Origin: JANXQG01 sp037147235
GTDB lineage: Bacteria > Planctomycetota > Planctomycetia > Pirellulales > Thermoguttaceae
Assembly: GCA_037147235.1 (NCBI GenBank)
Contig: JBAWVO010000237.1
Span: 1-10,007, forward strand
Length of the DNA: 10,007 nt
Direction of reading: 5' to 3'
Shown: positions 1-5,640 of the stretch, piece by piece
Layout: each line of letters starts with the position of its first letter
How positions within the stretch are numbered: the stretch's first letter is position 1
Program-made: the position numbers and the translations under genes
Notes under the pieces: model-generated
Database searches by the model: none
What the model was told of the DNA's origin: nothing
The model's input: only the letters and a program-made list of their open reading frames with translations

Positions 1-50
1 GGTTTATGCCGGAAAACGCGGCTCCAAACGCTTTTTCCGACAGACACTAG

Positions 51-251
51 CTAGGCCTTTCGTACCGCTGCGGGCAGGAACTTCCAAGGGCAGAAAGTCA
101 ATAGATAGCGGACGCTGCGGAGCGAACCCTTTTCCCAGCGGTAAGGTTCAGTCCATTTGGGCAGCGGCTCCTCTTTCCACGAGGGCAAGAGCGCGGCCGT
201 GGGATTCGTGTAAAAGGGATGACGGAATTGTCGGGCGGGAAAGCCGGGAAG
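51..251 (-). pseudogene. Possible C-terminal remnant of an unidentified protein
   Basis: A minus-strand frame stays open for 66 codons between a TGA (252-254) and a TAG (51-53), but has no ATG and no convincing alternative start. The translation looks protein-like, with stretches such as PSWKEEPLPKWTEPYRWEKG and RYLLTFCPWKFLP. About two thirds of codons end in G or C, similar to the intact genes nearby. The upstream side runs directly into a heptamer repeat tract, so the 5' part appears to be lost. I do not recognise the family. A plus-strand frame open from position 2 to about 330 overlaps it, but its product is rich in Arg, Ser and Gly, runs through the repeats, and looks like an antisense shadow. 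Chance openness cannot be excluded. Confidence 0.33.
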
Positions 252-261
252 TCAAGAGAGA

Positions 262-289
262 GGGCAGCGGGCAGTGGGTAGCGGGCAGT
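262..289. repeat. Heptamer tandem repeat (GGGCAGY-type), four copies
   Basis: Four consecutive 7-base units read GGGCAGC, GGGCAGT, GGGTAGC and GGGCAGT, with no gap between them. The unit length is directly visible. Short G-rich heptamer repeats of this kind are, to my knowledge, frequent between genes in planctomycete genomes. The tract abuts the 5' edge of the probable gene remnant at 51-251. Confidence 0.75.
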
Positions 290-343
290 TCTCTTGGGGG
301 TGATGTCGATCGTGTTGAAAGGCTATGGTAAAGCTATCGCCCC

Positions 344-361
344 AACGGAATGAATTCCGTT
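344..361. repeat. Short palindrome around an EcoRI-like core
   Basis: Arms AACGGAAT (344-351) and ATTCCGTT (354-361) are perfectly complementary with two bases, GA, between them. It could be a protein-binding dyad or part of a dispersed repeat. It lies 10 bases before the long inverted repeat at 372-455 and no function can be assigned. Confidence 0.55.
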
Positions 362-371
362 CTACGAAGAA

Positions 372-455
372 GTAGGGTGGGGAGAGTGAAGCGAGCCCCA
401 CCAAAAGCGGACCGCAACAGAAATGGTGGGGCTCGCTGCGCTCTCCCCACCCTAC
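372..455. repeat. Long inverted repeat, 32-base arms with 20-base spacer
   Basis: The left arm (372-403) begins GTAGGGTGGGGAGAG and the right arm (424-455) ends CTCTCCCCACCCTAC. The arms are complementary at 30 of 32 positions, separated by a 20-base spacer (404-423). As RNA it would form a very stable hairpin. The form resembles REP- or MITE-like palindromic elements dispersed in planctomycete intergenic DNA. No transposase gene or obvious target-site duplication is visible beside it. Confidence 0.8.
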
Positions 456-504
456 AATTATTCGCGTTCCGCACCTAGAACCGGAAGAGCCAAGAAAAGT
501 AGCA

Positions 505-521
505 GGCACACTCCGTGTGCC
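505..521. repeat. Small perfect hairpin GGCACAC-TCC-GTGTGCC
   Basis: Two 7-base arms (505-511 and 515-521) are perfectly complementary around a 3-base loop. No T-run follows on either strand, so an intrinsic terminator is unlikely. It sits in the same repeat cluster as the inverted repeat at 372-455 and is probably another dispersed palindrome. Confidence 0.6.
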
Positions 522-581
522 GTCCGCCCCCACTCGGCAGCGATTTTATGGGACGGAATTTCAAATTAAATCCGTCGATCC

Positions 582-610
582 TTGACAATTGGCCCCGGGG
601 TCGCCAAGAT
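582..610 (+). promoter_or_regulatory. Candidate sigma-70-type promoter for the isomerase-sulfatase operon
   Basis: A perfect -35 hexamer TTGACA (582-587) is followed 17 bases later by CAAGAT (605-610), which matches only three of six -10 consensus positions. The spacer contains the self-complementary octamer CCCCGGGG (593-600). The site lies about 50-80 bases upstream of the ATG at 661. The -35 is striking and the -10 weak, so either the promoter is activator-dependent or the match is partly fortuitous. Confidence 0.4.
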
Positions 611-660
611 AGGGGCTGACACGTTCATCCTACCTACCCCCCCCTCCTTGGAGAATCATA

Positions 661-1506
661 ATGAACATTTCTCGTCGAGATATCTTGAAATTTGGGGCCG
701 GCACTGCCGCCCTGTGGGCCACCAGCACCATTCCGTTGAGTGCTCTGGAAGCAACTACGAAGAAAATCCCCATCGGTTTGCAACTCTATTCCTTGCGCGA
801 CATCTGCGGCAAGGACGTGCCGGGCACACTCGCGGCCGTTGCGAAGATGGGCTACGAGGGCGTTGAGTTCGCCGGGTACTTCAACCGAAGCGCAGCGGAT
901 CTCCGCAAGATCCTCGACCAAAACGGCCTGAAATGCTGTGGCACGCACACGTCCATCGACACGCTGCTCGGCGACAGGCTCAAAGCGACCATCGCTTACA
1001 ACAAGACCCTGGGCAATCCGTTCCTCATCGTGCCGAGCCTCCCCCACAAGTACTTCGCCTCGGCCGCGGCCACGAAGGAGACCGCCAAGCTGCTCACCGA
1101 CATTGCCGCGAAAGTGAAATCCGAAGGGATGCACGTCGGCTACCACGCCCATGGGGGCGATTTCCACAAGATCAACGGCCAGTCTACCTGGGATCTACTC
1201 TTTGAAAGTGCCGGCCCCGATGTGGTCATGCAGTTGGACACGGGCAACTGTCTGGACGGCGGCGGCGATCCGGTCGCCGTACTCAAAAAGTTCCCCGGCC
1301 GTGCTTTGACTCTGCATCTTAAAGAGCATGGCGGCAAGGGGGGGGCTCCGGTTGGCGAAGGAAAGGTCAACTGGAAGGAAGTCTTCCAGGTCTGTGAAAC
1401 CGTGGGAGGCACGCAGTGGTACGTCATTGAGCAGGAGTCTTACCGAGGCTCGCCGCTGGAGAGCGTGAAGCAGTGCATCGAGAACATGCGGAAGATGGGG
1501 AAGTAG
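661..1506 (+). CDS. Tat-exported sugar phosphate isomerase/epimerase-like TIM-barrel protein
   Basis: This 281-residue protein belongs to the xylose isomerase-like TIM-barrel (AP endonuclease 2) superfamily, annotated as sugar phosphate isomerase/epimerase. The N-terminus has a twin-arginine signal: RRDILKF at residues 5-11, then a hydrophobic Ala-rich stretch to about residue 29, so it should be exported folded. Family features are GLQLYSLR (39-46), YEGVEF (65-70), the His pair in YHAHGGDF (161-168), LDTGN (192-196), LHLKE (218-222) and E257 near the C-terminus. D193, H219 and E257 are plausible metal ligands. The start is supported by GGAGA at 650-654, six bases before ATG. Its stop lies 7 bases before the sulfatase start, so the two are probably co-transcribed. 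Relatives act on keto-sugars as epimerases, isomerases or, in C-glycoside deglycosidases, as lyases of 3-oxo-glycosides. The exact substrate is unknown. Confidence 0.85.
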   Translation: MNISRRDILKFGAGTAALWATSTIPLSALEATTKKIPIGLQLYSLRDICGKDVPGTLAAVAKMGYEGVEFAGYFNRSAADLRKILDQNGLKCCGTHTSIDTLLGDRLKATIAYNKTLGNPFLIVPSLPHKYFASAAATKETAKLLTDIAAKVKSEGMHVGYHAHGGDFHKINGQSTWDLLFESAGPDVVMQLDTGNCLDGGGDPVAVLKKFPGRALTLHLKEHGGKGGAPVGEGKVNWKEVFQVCETVGGTQWYVIEQESYRGSPLESVKQCIENMRKMGK

Positions 1507-1513
1507 GAACATC

Positions 1514-3121
1514 GTGCAGTACAGCAACTGTTTCCATTTTGCTTTCTCGATCATGGTCGGTCTGCTGATCGGCGGCAGATCGTTGGCGGCCAAAGAGGTG
1601 CCGCAGCGGCTTGCTCAGGCACCGAACATCATTTTCCTGATGACGGACCAGCAGCGTTGGGACTGCCTGGGCAAGCTCAACCCGCGGATCAAGACCCCCA
1701 ATCTGGATCGGCTTGCCGGCCAGGGGATCGTCTTTCGCCAGGCAGTGTGTCAGGCGCCGATGTGCGTTCCCAGCCGCTATGCCATGATGCTGGGCCTGTA
1801 TCCTTCGCAATCGGGCGTCTATACCAACGGCGATAGTCTGCCGGACGAGGGCTTGCCAACGAGCCCCTTGGCGGAGATTTTGCGGAAGGCCGGCTATCAG
1901 ACGGCCGGCTTCGGCAAGACGCACTGGCGACAGCCGTTGCCTTCGACACGTGGCTTTGAGGTCCGTGCCATCGGCGAGTCGCGGAACAGCCTGGCCCATG
2001 AGGCGGGTGCGGTGATGATGAGCGACGACAATCCCGCGGGACTAAAGCAGTACCAGGCGGAAGTTGCGTCGTATGGTCCCGGTGAGGAAGGCGTGCAAGG
2101 ATATCTCGGTGGCGTTACGAAAGTGCCCACGCGCAACCACCGCGACGGCTGGGTTGCCGAGCAATGCCTAAAGTTCCTCGATAAAGAGACGGATCCGAAG
2201 CGGCCGCTGTTTCTTTACCTCTCTTTCATGAAGCCGCACGCCGGGCTGAATGTGCCCAAGCAGTTCGAGGATCTCTACGACATCAACCAGATCCCAGATA
2301 TTGCCCAGCCGCCCTGGCGGGAGGAACCGGACACGCATGTGGCCGCGGTGGAAGCCGATCCCTCCACGGACAAACGCTACCGCAACTGGCGCGAGGCATG
2401 GGAGAAGCTCACGCCGCTGGAGCGGCGACGCACGACGTTGCGCTATTATGCCAATTGCTCGTGGCTGGATAGTTGCTTTGGCGAGGTGCTGGACAAGCTG
2501 AAAAAATTGGGCCGGCTGGAAAACGCCTTGATTGTCTTCACTTCCGATCATGGCGAGATGCTCAGCGAACGGAACTTCCGTTTCAGCAAGTATTGCCTCT
2601 TTGAAAGTAGCGTTCGCGTGCCTCTGATTCTCGCAGGTTCGGTGGTTTCCGAGCAAAAGCGTGGAACGATCGATGATCGACCGGCAGAACATATCGACCT
2701 GGTTCCCACCTTGCAGCAAGTCGCAGGCCAGCCGGTCAATCCGATCCTGCCGGGTCTGGACCTGCTCGGGGAGCGACGCCGTACGGGTTCCTTCTCGGAG
2801 TTTCACGGCGGCACGACACAGAAACCCCCGCTGGCGCCGATCTATATGTGGCGGAAGCAGGATTGGAAGCTAATTCTCTTCCTGCCCGGCCGATTGGACG
2901 ATGCCATGGCACGCGTTGGGCAGGCGAAAGGCGAGTTGTATAACTTGAAAGAGGATCCACACGAGTGGAAAAACCTTTATGCGGACGCGAAGCACGCCGC
3001 CGTCCGCGAGCAGATGAAGACCGAGCTGCTGATGCACTTGGCCTGCGTCTTGGCGCACGGCCCAGTTTACTCCCCTCAGTCGATCATGCCTGCTAGGCAA
3101 GGGCCAACTAAGGGCAAGTGA
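1514..3121 (+). CDS. Secreted S1-type (formylglycine) sulfatase
   Basis: This 535-residue protein is an arylsulfatase-type hydrolase that should remove sulfate esters from a sulfated sugar or polysaccharide outside the cytoplasm. The signature C-V-P-S-R is at residues 84-88; C84 is the residue converted to formylglycine. Other alkaline-phosphatase-superfamily features are TDQQRWD (44-50), GFGKTHW (132-138), KPHAG (240-244), TSDHGEML (343-350, with metal ligands D345 and H346) and the C-terminal ELYNL/DPHEW segment (474-485). A signal peptide is visible at about residues 7-26. I accept the GTG start because it gives a full hydrophobic region and has AGGA at 1505-1508, overlapping the upstream stop. 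An ATG at 1553 would cut that region short. The 7-base gap to the upstream gene suggests translational coupling. Sulfatase subfamily and substrate cannot be told by eye. Confidence 0.93.
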   Translation: MQYSNCFHFAFSIMVGLLIGGRSLAAKEVPQRLAQAPNIIFLMTDQQRWDCLGKLNPRIKTPNLDRLAGQGIVFRQAVCQAPMCVPSRYAMMLGLYPSQSGVYTNGDSLPDEGLPTSPLAEILRKAGYQTAGFGKTHWRQPLPSTRGFEVRAIGESRNSLAHEAGAVMMSDDNPAGLKQYQAEVASYGPGEEGVQGYLGGVTKVPTRNHRDGWVAEQCLKFLDKETDPKRPLFLYLSFMKPHAGLNVPKQFEDLYDINQIPDIAQPPWREEPDTHVAAVEADPSTDKRYRNWREAWEKLTPLERRRTTLRYYANCSWLDSCFGEVLDKLKKLGRLENALIVFTSDHGEMLSERNFRFSKYCLFESSVRVPLILAGSVVSEQKRGTIDDRPAEHIDLVPTLQQVAGQPVNPILPGLDLLGERRRTGSFSEFHGGTTQKPPLAPIYMWRKQDWKLILFLPGRLDDAMARVGQAKGELYNLKEDPHEWKNLYADAKHAAVREQMKTELLMHLACVLAHGPVYSPQSIMPARQGPTKGK

Positions 3122-3138
3122 GACGCTATCCAGAAGCT

Positions 3139-3162
3139 CCCCTCTCCCTTTTGGGAGAGGGG
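3139..3162. terminator. Perfect hairpin between convergent genes, possible bidirectional terminator
   Basis: Arms CCCCTCTCCC (3139-3148) and GGGAGAGGGG (3153-3162) form a perfect 10-base-pair stem with a TTTT loop. It lies in the 81-base gap between the sulfatase stop and the stop of the minus-strand oxidoreductase, where a two-way terminator is expected. No T-run follows the stem on either strand, so termination by it is inferred from position. This hairpin type is also common as a dispersed intergenic repeat in bacteria. Confidence 0.55.
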
Positions 3163-3202
3163 CAGGCACAAACAGCCCTCACTCGAACCCGAATTATCAG
3201 GG

Positions 3203-4546
3203 TTATGCGTATCCGAATTCCCACCCTTTGCGCGGCTCGCGTTTCAACAGGGCGTTGGCCTTGTCGCTGTTGGTGAACTTGCCTTCCAGGAAATCGTAGC
3301 TGAGCTTCTCGCGGACGCGCGAGGCAACATTGCCAATCAACATGATCTCGGTAAGACGCGCGGAATAATCGAAGTCGGCCGATGAGCGGCGGCCCGTGCG
3401 GATGGCATTGAGGAAATCGGCCTCGTGCCCTTTCACGCGAGGCAGGACGGCCTTGGGTCTGCCGACCTGCTGCATGAAGCTTTCCGGGAAGAGCCGCACG
3501 CCTTCCATCCACCAGCCCGAGACGGCCGTGCCCTTCGAGCCGAAGTAGGCACTGGGATGTTTGGCAACGGCGGCTACGCGCTGGGGATCGACCGTCGGGG
3601 GCATCGGCTTGTTGTTGTACGTGCCTGAACTCCACCGCATGATGCATGGGACCATGTCGCCGCGCTTGGGGAAATTCCAGGAGATGCGGACACCGTGTGG
3701 CCAGTTCGTCTCGCTCGGCGCATCTCCCTCACACTCGACCTCGCACGAGGCGGCCTCGTAGAGCTTTAACGCCCACACCGCACCGTCGGCGTTGTGGCAG
3801 AACCAGTCCCCCAACAAACCGGTGCCGTAGTCGATCCATCCACGCCAATGGGCCGGATGGATACCGCTGCGGAACTCTCGTGTCTTGACTGGGCCTTGCC
3901 AGAGATCCCAGTCGAAGCCCGCTGGCACGGCAACCGGTTGACCGGGACCGCGCGAACCGTAATCCATGTCATTGTAAGGCGGGCGGACGTGGGCCTCGGT
4001 CACGTCCCCGAGGCTCCCCTGCCAGATCCACTCGCACAGCAGGCGCAAGTGCTCGCCGGAGTGGCCCTGATTGCCCATCTGCGTGGCGACCTTCTTCACC
4101 TTGGCAAGCTCGCGCAGCTTGCGGGCTTCGTAAATATCGTGGCACAGCGGTTTCTCGCAGTAGACGGCCAACCCGGCGTCGAGCGCGCGGACGCAGGCGG
4201 GAAAGTGATTGTGATCGGGCGTGGCAACCCAAACGGCGTCGAGATTTTTCTGCTCATCGAAGAGCTTGCGGTAATCACTATAAATCTTTGCATCGGCGAA
4301 CCGGCTCTTGATATTTTTGATCGAACCGGCAGCGTGGTGGACGTCCACGTCGGCCGCCGCAACAATCTGCTCGCCCGAGGCCACGCCCACCCCCTTGCCA
4401 CCCATGCCGCCGATGCCGATGAGTGCAAAGCGGATCTTCTCATTGGCGGAGTAGGTGCGGGCCATGGCCGCGGGGCCGATCAGCACGGTGGCCGCCGCCG
4501 CTGCGCCGGCCTGGAGGAGTTTTCGACGGGAGATAGACTTGTTCAT
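3203..4546 (-). CDS. Tat-exported Gfo/Idh/MocA family oxidoreductase
   Basis: This 447-residue protein is a nicotinamide-dependent sugar oxidoreductase of the Gfo/Idh/MocA family. It begins with a Tat signal, SRRKLLQAG (6-14), followed by an Ala-rich hydrophobic stretch to about residue 29. The Rossmann fold shows GIGGMG (44-49), the acidic AAADVDVH segment (63-70), VATPDHNH (107-114) and the family hallmark EKP (131-133). The catalytic half has FDWDLWQGP (211-219) and GDWFCHNAD (246-254), where D247 and H251 are likely active-site residues. Members oxidise or reduce sugar hydroxyls, often at C3, and some GH109 glycosidases share the Tat-plus-NAD design. The usual GH109 sequence around its catalytic His is not evident, so a dehydrogenase is preferred. 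The ATG at 4544-4546 has no clear Shine-Dalgarno, but it places the twin-arginine correctly. The gene converges on the sulfatase and diverges from the DUF1080 gene. Confidence 0.9.
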   Translation of the reverse strand: MNKSISRRKLLQAGAAAAATVLIGPAAMARTYSANEKIRFALIGIGGMGGKGVGVASGEQIVAAADVDVHHAAGSIKNIKSRFADAKIYSDYRKLFDEQKNLDAVWVATPDHNHFPACVRALDAGLAVYCEKPLCHDIYEARKLRELAKVKKVATQMGNQGHSGEHLRLLCEWIWQGSLGDVTEAHVRPPYNDMDYGSRGPGQPVAVPAGFDWDLWQGPVKTREFRSGIHPAHWRGWIDYGTGLLGDWFCHNADGAVWALKLYEAASCEVECEGDAPSETNWPHGVRISWNFPKRGDMVPCIMRWSSGTYNNKPMPPTVDPQRVAAVAKHPSAYFGSKGTAVSGWWMEGVRLFPESFMQQVGRPKAVLPRVKGHEADFLNAIRTGRRSSADFDYSARLTEIMLIGNVASRVREKLSYDFLEGKFTNSDKANALLKREPRKGWEFGYA

Positions 4547-4649
4547 GGTGATCTACAGGCCGGGAAAGGCCCGACTTAGGTGAGGATTCTGCCCCCTCGC
4601 GTCTCTACATGCGAACGTCGCACAGACCGGAGCGCAGCCAACAGAGACT

Positions 4650-4678
4650 ATGGTATCACGACCGAAGACGCCCGACAA
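4650..4678 (-). promoter_or_regulatory. Candidate promoter for the Gfo/Idh/MocA gene
   Basis: Read on the minus strand, TTGTCG (4673-4678) is followed after 17 bases by TACCAT (4650-4655). This gives moderate matches to the -35 and -10 consensus with ideal spacing. It would give a leader of roughly 100 bases before the ATG at 4546. The evidence is positional and weak. Confidence 0.3.
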
Positions 4679-4711
4679 TCACTTCTCGAATGAATTCTGT
4701 TAATCGCATCC

Positions 4712-4738
4712 CATCAAGTGGGGTCAAAGCCCTTGATG
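4712..4738. promoter_or_regulatory. Inverted repeat between divergent promoters, possible operator
   Basis: Arms CATCAAG (4712-4718) and CTTGATG (4732-4738) are perfectly complementary with a 13-base spacer. The site sits between the two divergent promoter-like sites, a typical place for a shared regulator to bind. A 7-base dyad can arise by chance, so the role is speculative. Confidence 0.3.
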
Positions 4739-4760
4739 ACTATCAGCCGTTCCGCTCTAC

Positions 4761-4789
4761 TTGCAGGACCGCCCCCCTGTGACTATAGT
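4761..4789 (+). promoter_or_regulatory. Candidate promoter for the DUF1080 / GH106-like operon
   Basis: TTGCAG (4761-4766) and TATAGT (4784-4789) are separated by 17 bases. The -10 matches five of six consensus positions; the -35 keeps the TTG. Transcription would start near 4796, giving a leader of about 95 bases before the ATG at 4892. Confidence 0.45.
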
Positions 4790-4891
4790 AGAAGGCAACG
4801 GGGAGGTTAGCCCAGGCGACACCCGTGCGTCTCGCTGGGAAAACCTATGGTTTTAGTCATCACATCAAACGGTTAAGGGAGGAAATTCGAC

Positions 4892-5611
4892 ATGGAAAAC
4901 AGGAATTGGCTTCGTACAGTGGTATTGGCTCTGTGCGGCATCGTGGCTACAACGACGATCCAGCAGGTGGGTGCTCAGACCAAGGACAAGATCCCGGTCA
5001 ATCCTACGCTGTCGGTGAATCCACCCGAAGGGGCGATTGTGCTTTTCGATGGCAAGGCGGAGCAGATGCGAGACAACTGGTACTCGCGGCAGAGCACGGC
5101 CCCATCCGGCTGGACCGTGAGCGACAAGGGCGTGGCAACGCCCAATAAGCGCGACATTAGCAGCAAGCAGGAGTTCGGCGACTGTTACCTGCACGTGGAG
5201 TTCTGCGAGCCTTTGAGGGGCAGCGGCAATAGCGGCGTCGCGATGCACGGCCGGTACGAGATCCAGATACTGAACTCCTATGGCAAGAAGCCCGAGGCCC
5301 ACGAGTGCGGCTCCTTCTACGGCCAAGTGCCGCCCAAGGTGATCGCCTCCAAGCCCGCCGGCGAGTGGCAAACTTACGACATCTTTTTCCGCGCACCGCG
5401 GTTCGACACGAAGAACAAAGTTATGGAAAAGGCACGAGCCACCGTGTACCAGAATGGCATCCTGATCCACCAAGACCAGGAGTTCAAGGGACCGACCGGC
5501 ATCCAGTACGGGCAGTACAAGGGCGAAGTATCGAAAGGGCCGATTGTCCTTCAGGGCGACCACGATGCCGTGCAGTTCCGAAACGTGTGGATCGTGCCGG
5601 CAAAGTATTGA
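4892..5611 (+). CDS. Secreted DUF1080 (3-keto-disaccharide hydrolase-like) protein
   Basis: This 239-residue protein is a DUF1080 member with a concanavalin-like jelly-roll fold. Some members of this family hydrolyse 3-keto-disaccharides or eliminate 3-keto-glycosides. A Sec signal peptide spans about residues 7-28, ending near VGAQ. Family features in order are IVLFDG (49-54), the buried Trp in GWTV (73-76), GDCYLHVEF (97-105), SGNSGV (111-116), YEIQILN (122-128), GEWQTYDI (157-164) and the closing GPIVLQGDHDAVQFRNVWI strand (216-234). The length is normal for a single-domain member plus signal. A strong AGGGAGG at 4876-4882, nine bases before the ATG, fixes the start. The next gene begins 30 bases after the stop, so the two are probably co-transcribed. 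A Gfo/Idh/MocA gene divergent to it fits a 3-keto-sugar role, but the substrate is unknown. Confidence 0.88.
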   Translation: MENRNWLRTVVLALCGIVATTTIQQVGAQTKDKIPVNPTLSVNPPEGAIVLFDGKAEQMRDNWYSRQSTAPSGWTVSDKGVATPNKRDISSKQEFGDCYLHVEFCEPLRGSGNSGVAMHGRYEIQILNSYGKKPEAHECGSFYGQVPPKVIASKPAGEWQTYDIFFRAPRFDTKNKVMEKARATVYQNGILIHQDQEFKGPTGIQYGQYKGEVSKGPIVLQGDHDAVQFRNVWIVPAKY

Positions 5612-5640
5612 GCCGTCGAACTCCTTGAGGTCTTATTGCC

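Larger units (their letters stand above)
252..660. other. Non-coding repeat-rich leader region before the isomerase-sulfatase operon
   Basis: No believable gene was found here. The stretch holds a four-copy heptamer repeat, a short palindrome, an 84-base inverted repeat and a small hairpin (each listed separately), followed by a promoter-like site and the Shine-Dalgarno sequence of the first gene. The minus-strand open frame covering 252-533 is made almost wholly of these repeats and is not regarded as a gene. Confidence 0.6.
4547..4891. other. Divergent intergenic region with promoter-like sites on both strands
   Basis: The 345-base gap separates the outward-facing oxidoreductase and DUF1080 genes and holds no believable gene. 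It contains one promoter-like site in each direction, an inverted repeat at 4712-4738 between them, and the Shine-Dalgarno sequence of the DUF1080 gene (AGGGAGG, 4876-4882). The arrangement would allow shared control of both transcripts. The open frame starting at 4825 overlaps the DUF1080 gene and is not supported. Confidence 0.6.

Noticed and set aside
2..330. Plus-strand frame open from the window edge
   Set aside because: The product is Arg/Ser/Gly-rich and passes through the heptamer repeat; codon third positions are less coding-like than on the opposite strand.
252..533. 93-residue minus-strand open frame
   Set aside because: It is made largely of the inverted repeat and heptamer tract, with no domain-like sequence and no ribosome binding site.
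2168..2806. 212-residue minus-strand frame opposite the sulfatase
   Set aside because: It is antisense to the sulfatase's conserved region and has no recognisable domain.
3794..4579. 261-residue plus-strand frame opposite the Gfo/Idh/MocA gene
   Set aside because: It is fully antisense to a gene with clear family motifs; long antisense frames are expected with GC-rich third positions.
4825..5148. 107-residue plus-strand frame overlapping the DUF1080 gene
   Set aside because: It has no good ribosome binding site and is out of frame with a strongly supported gene.
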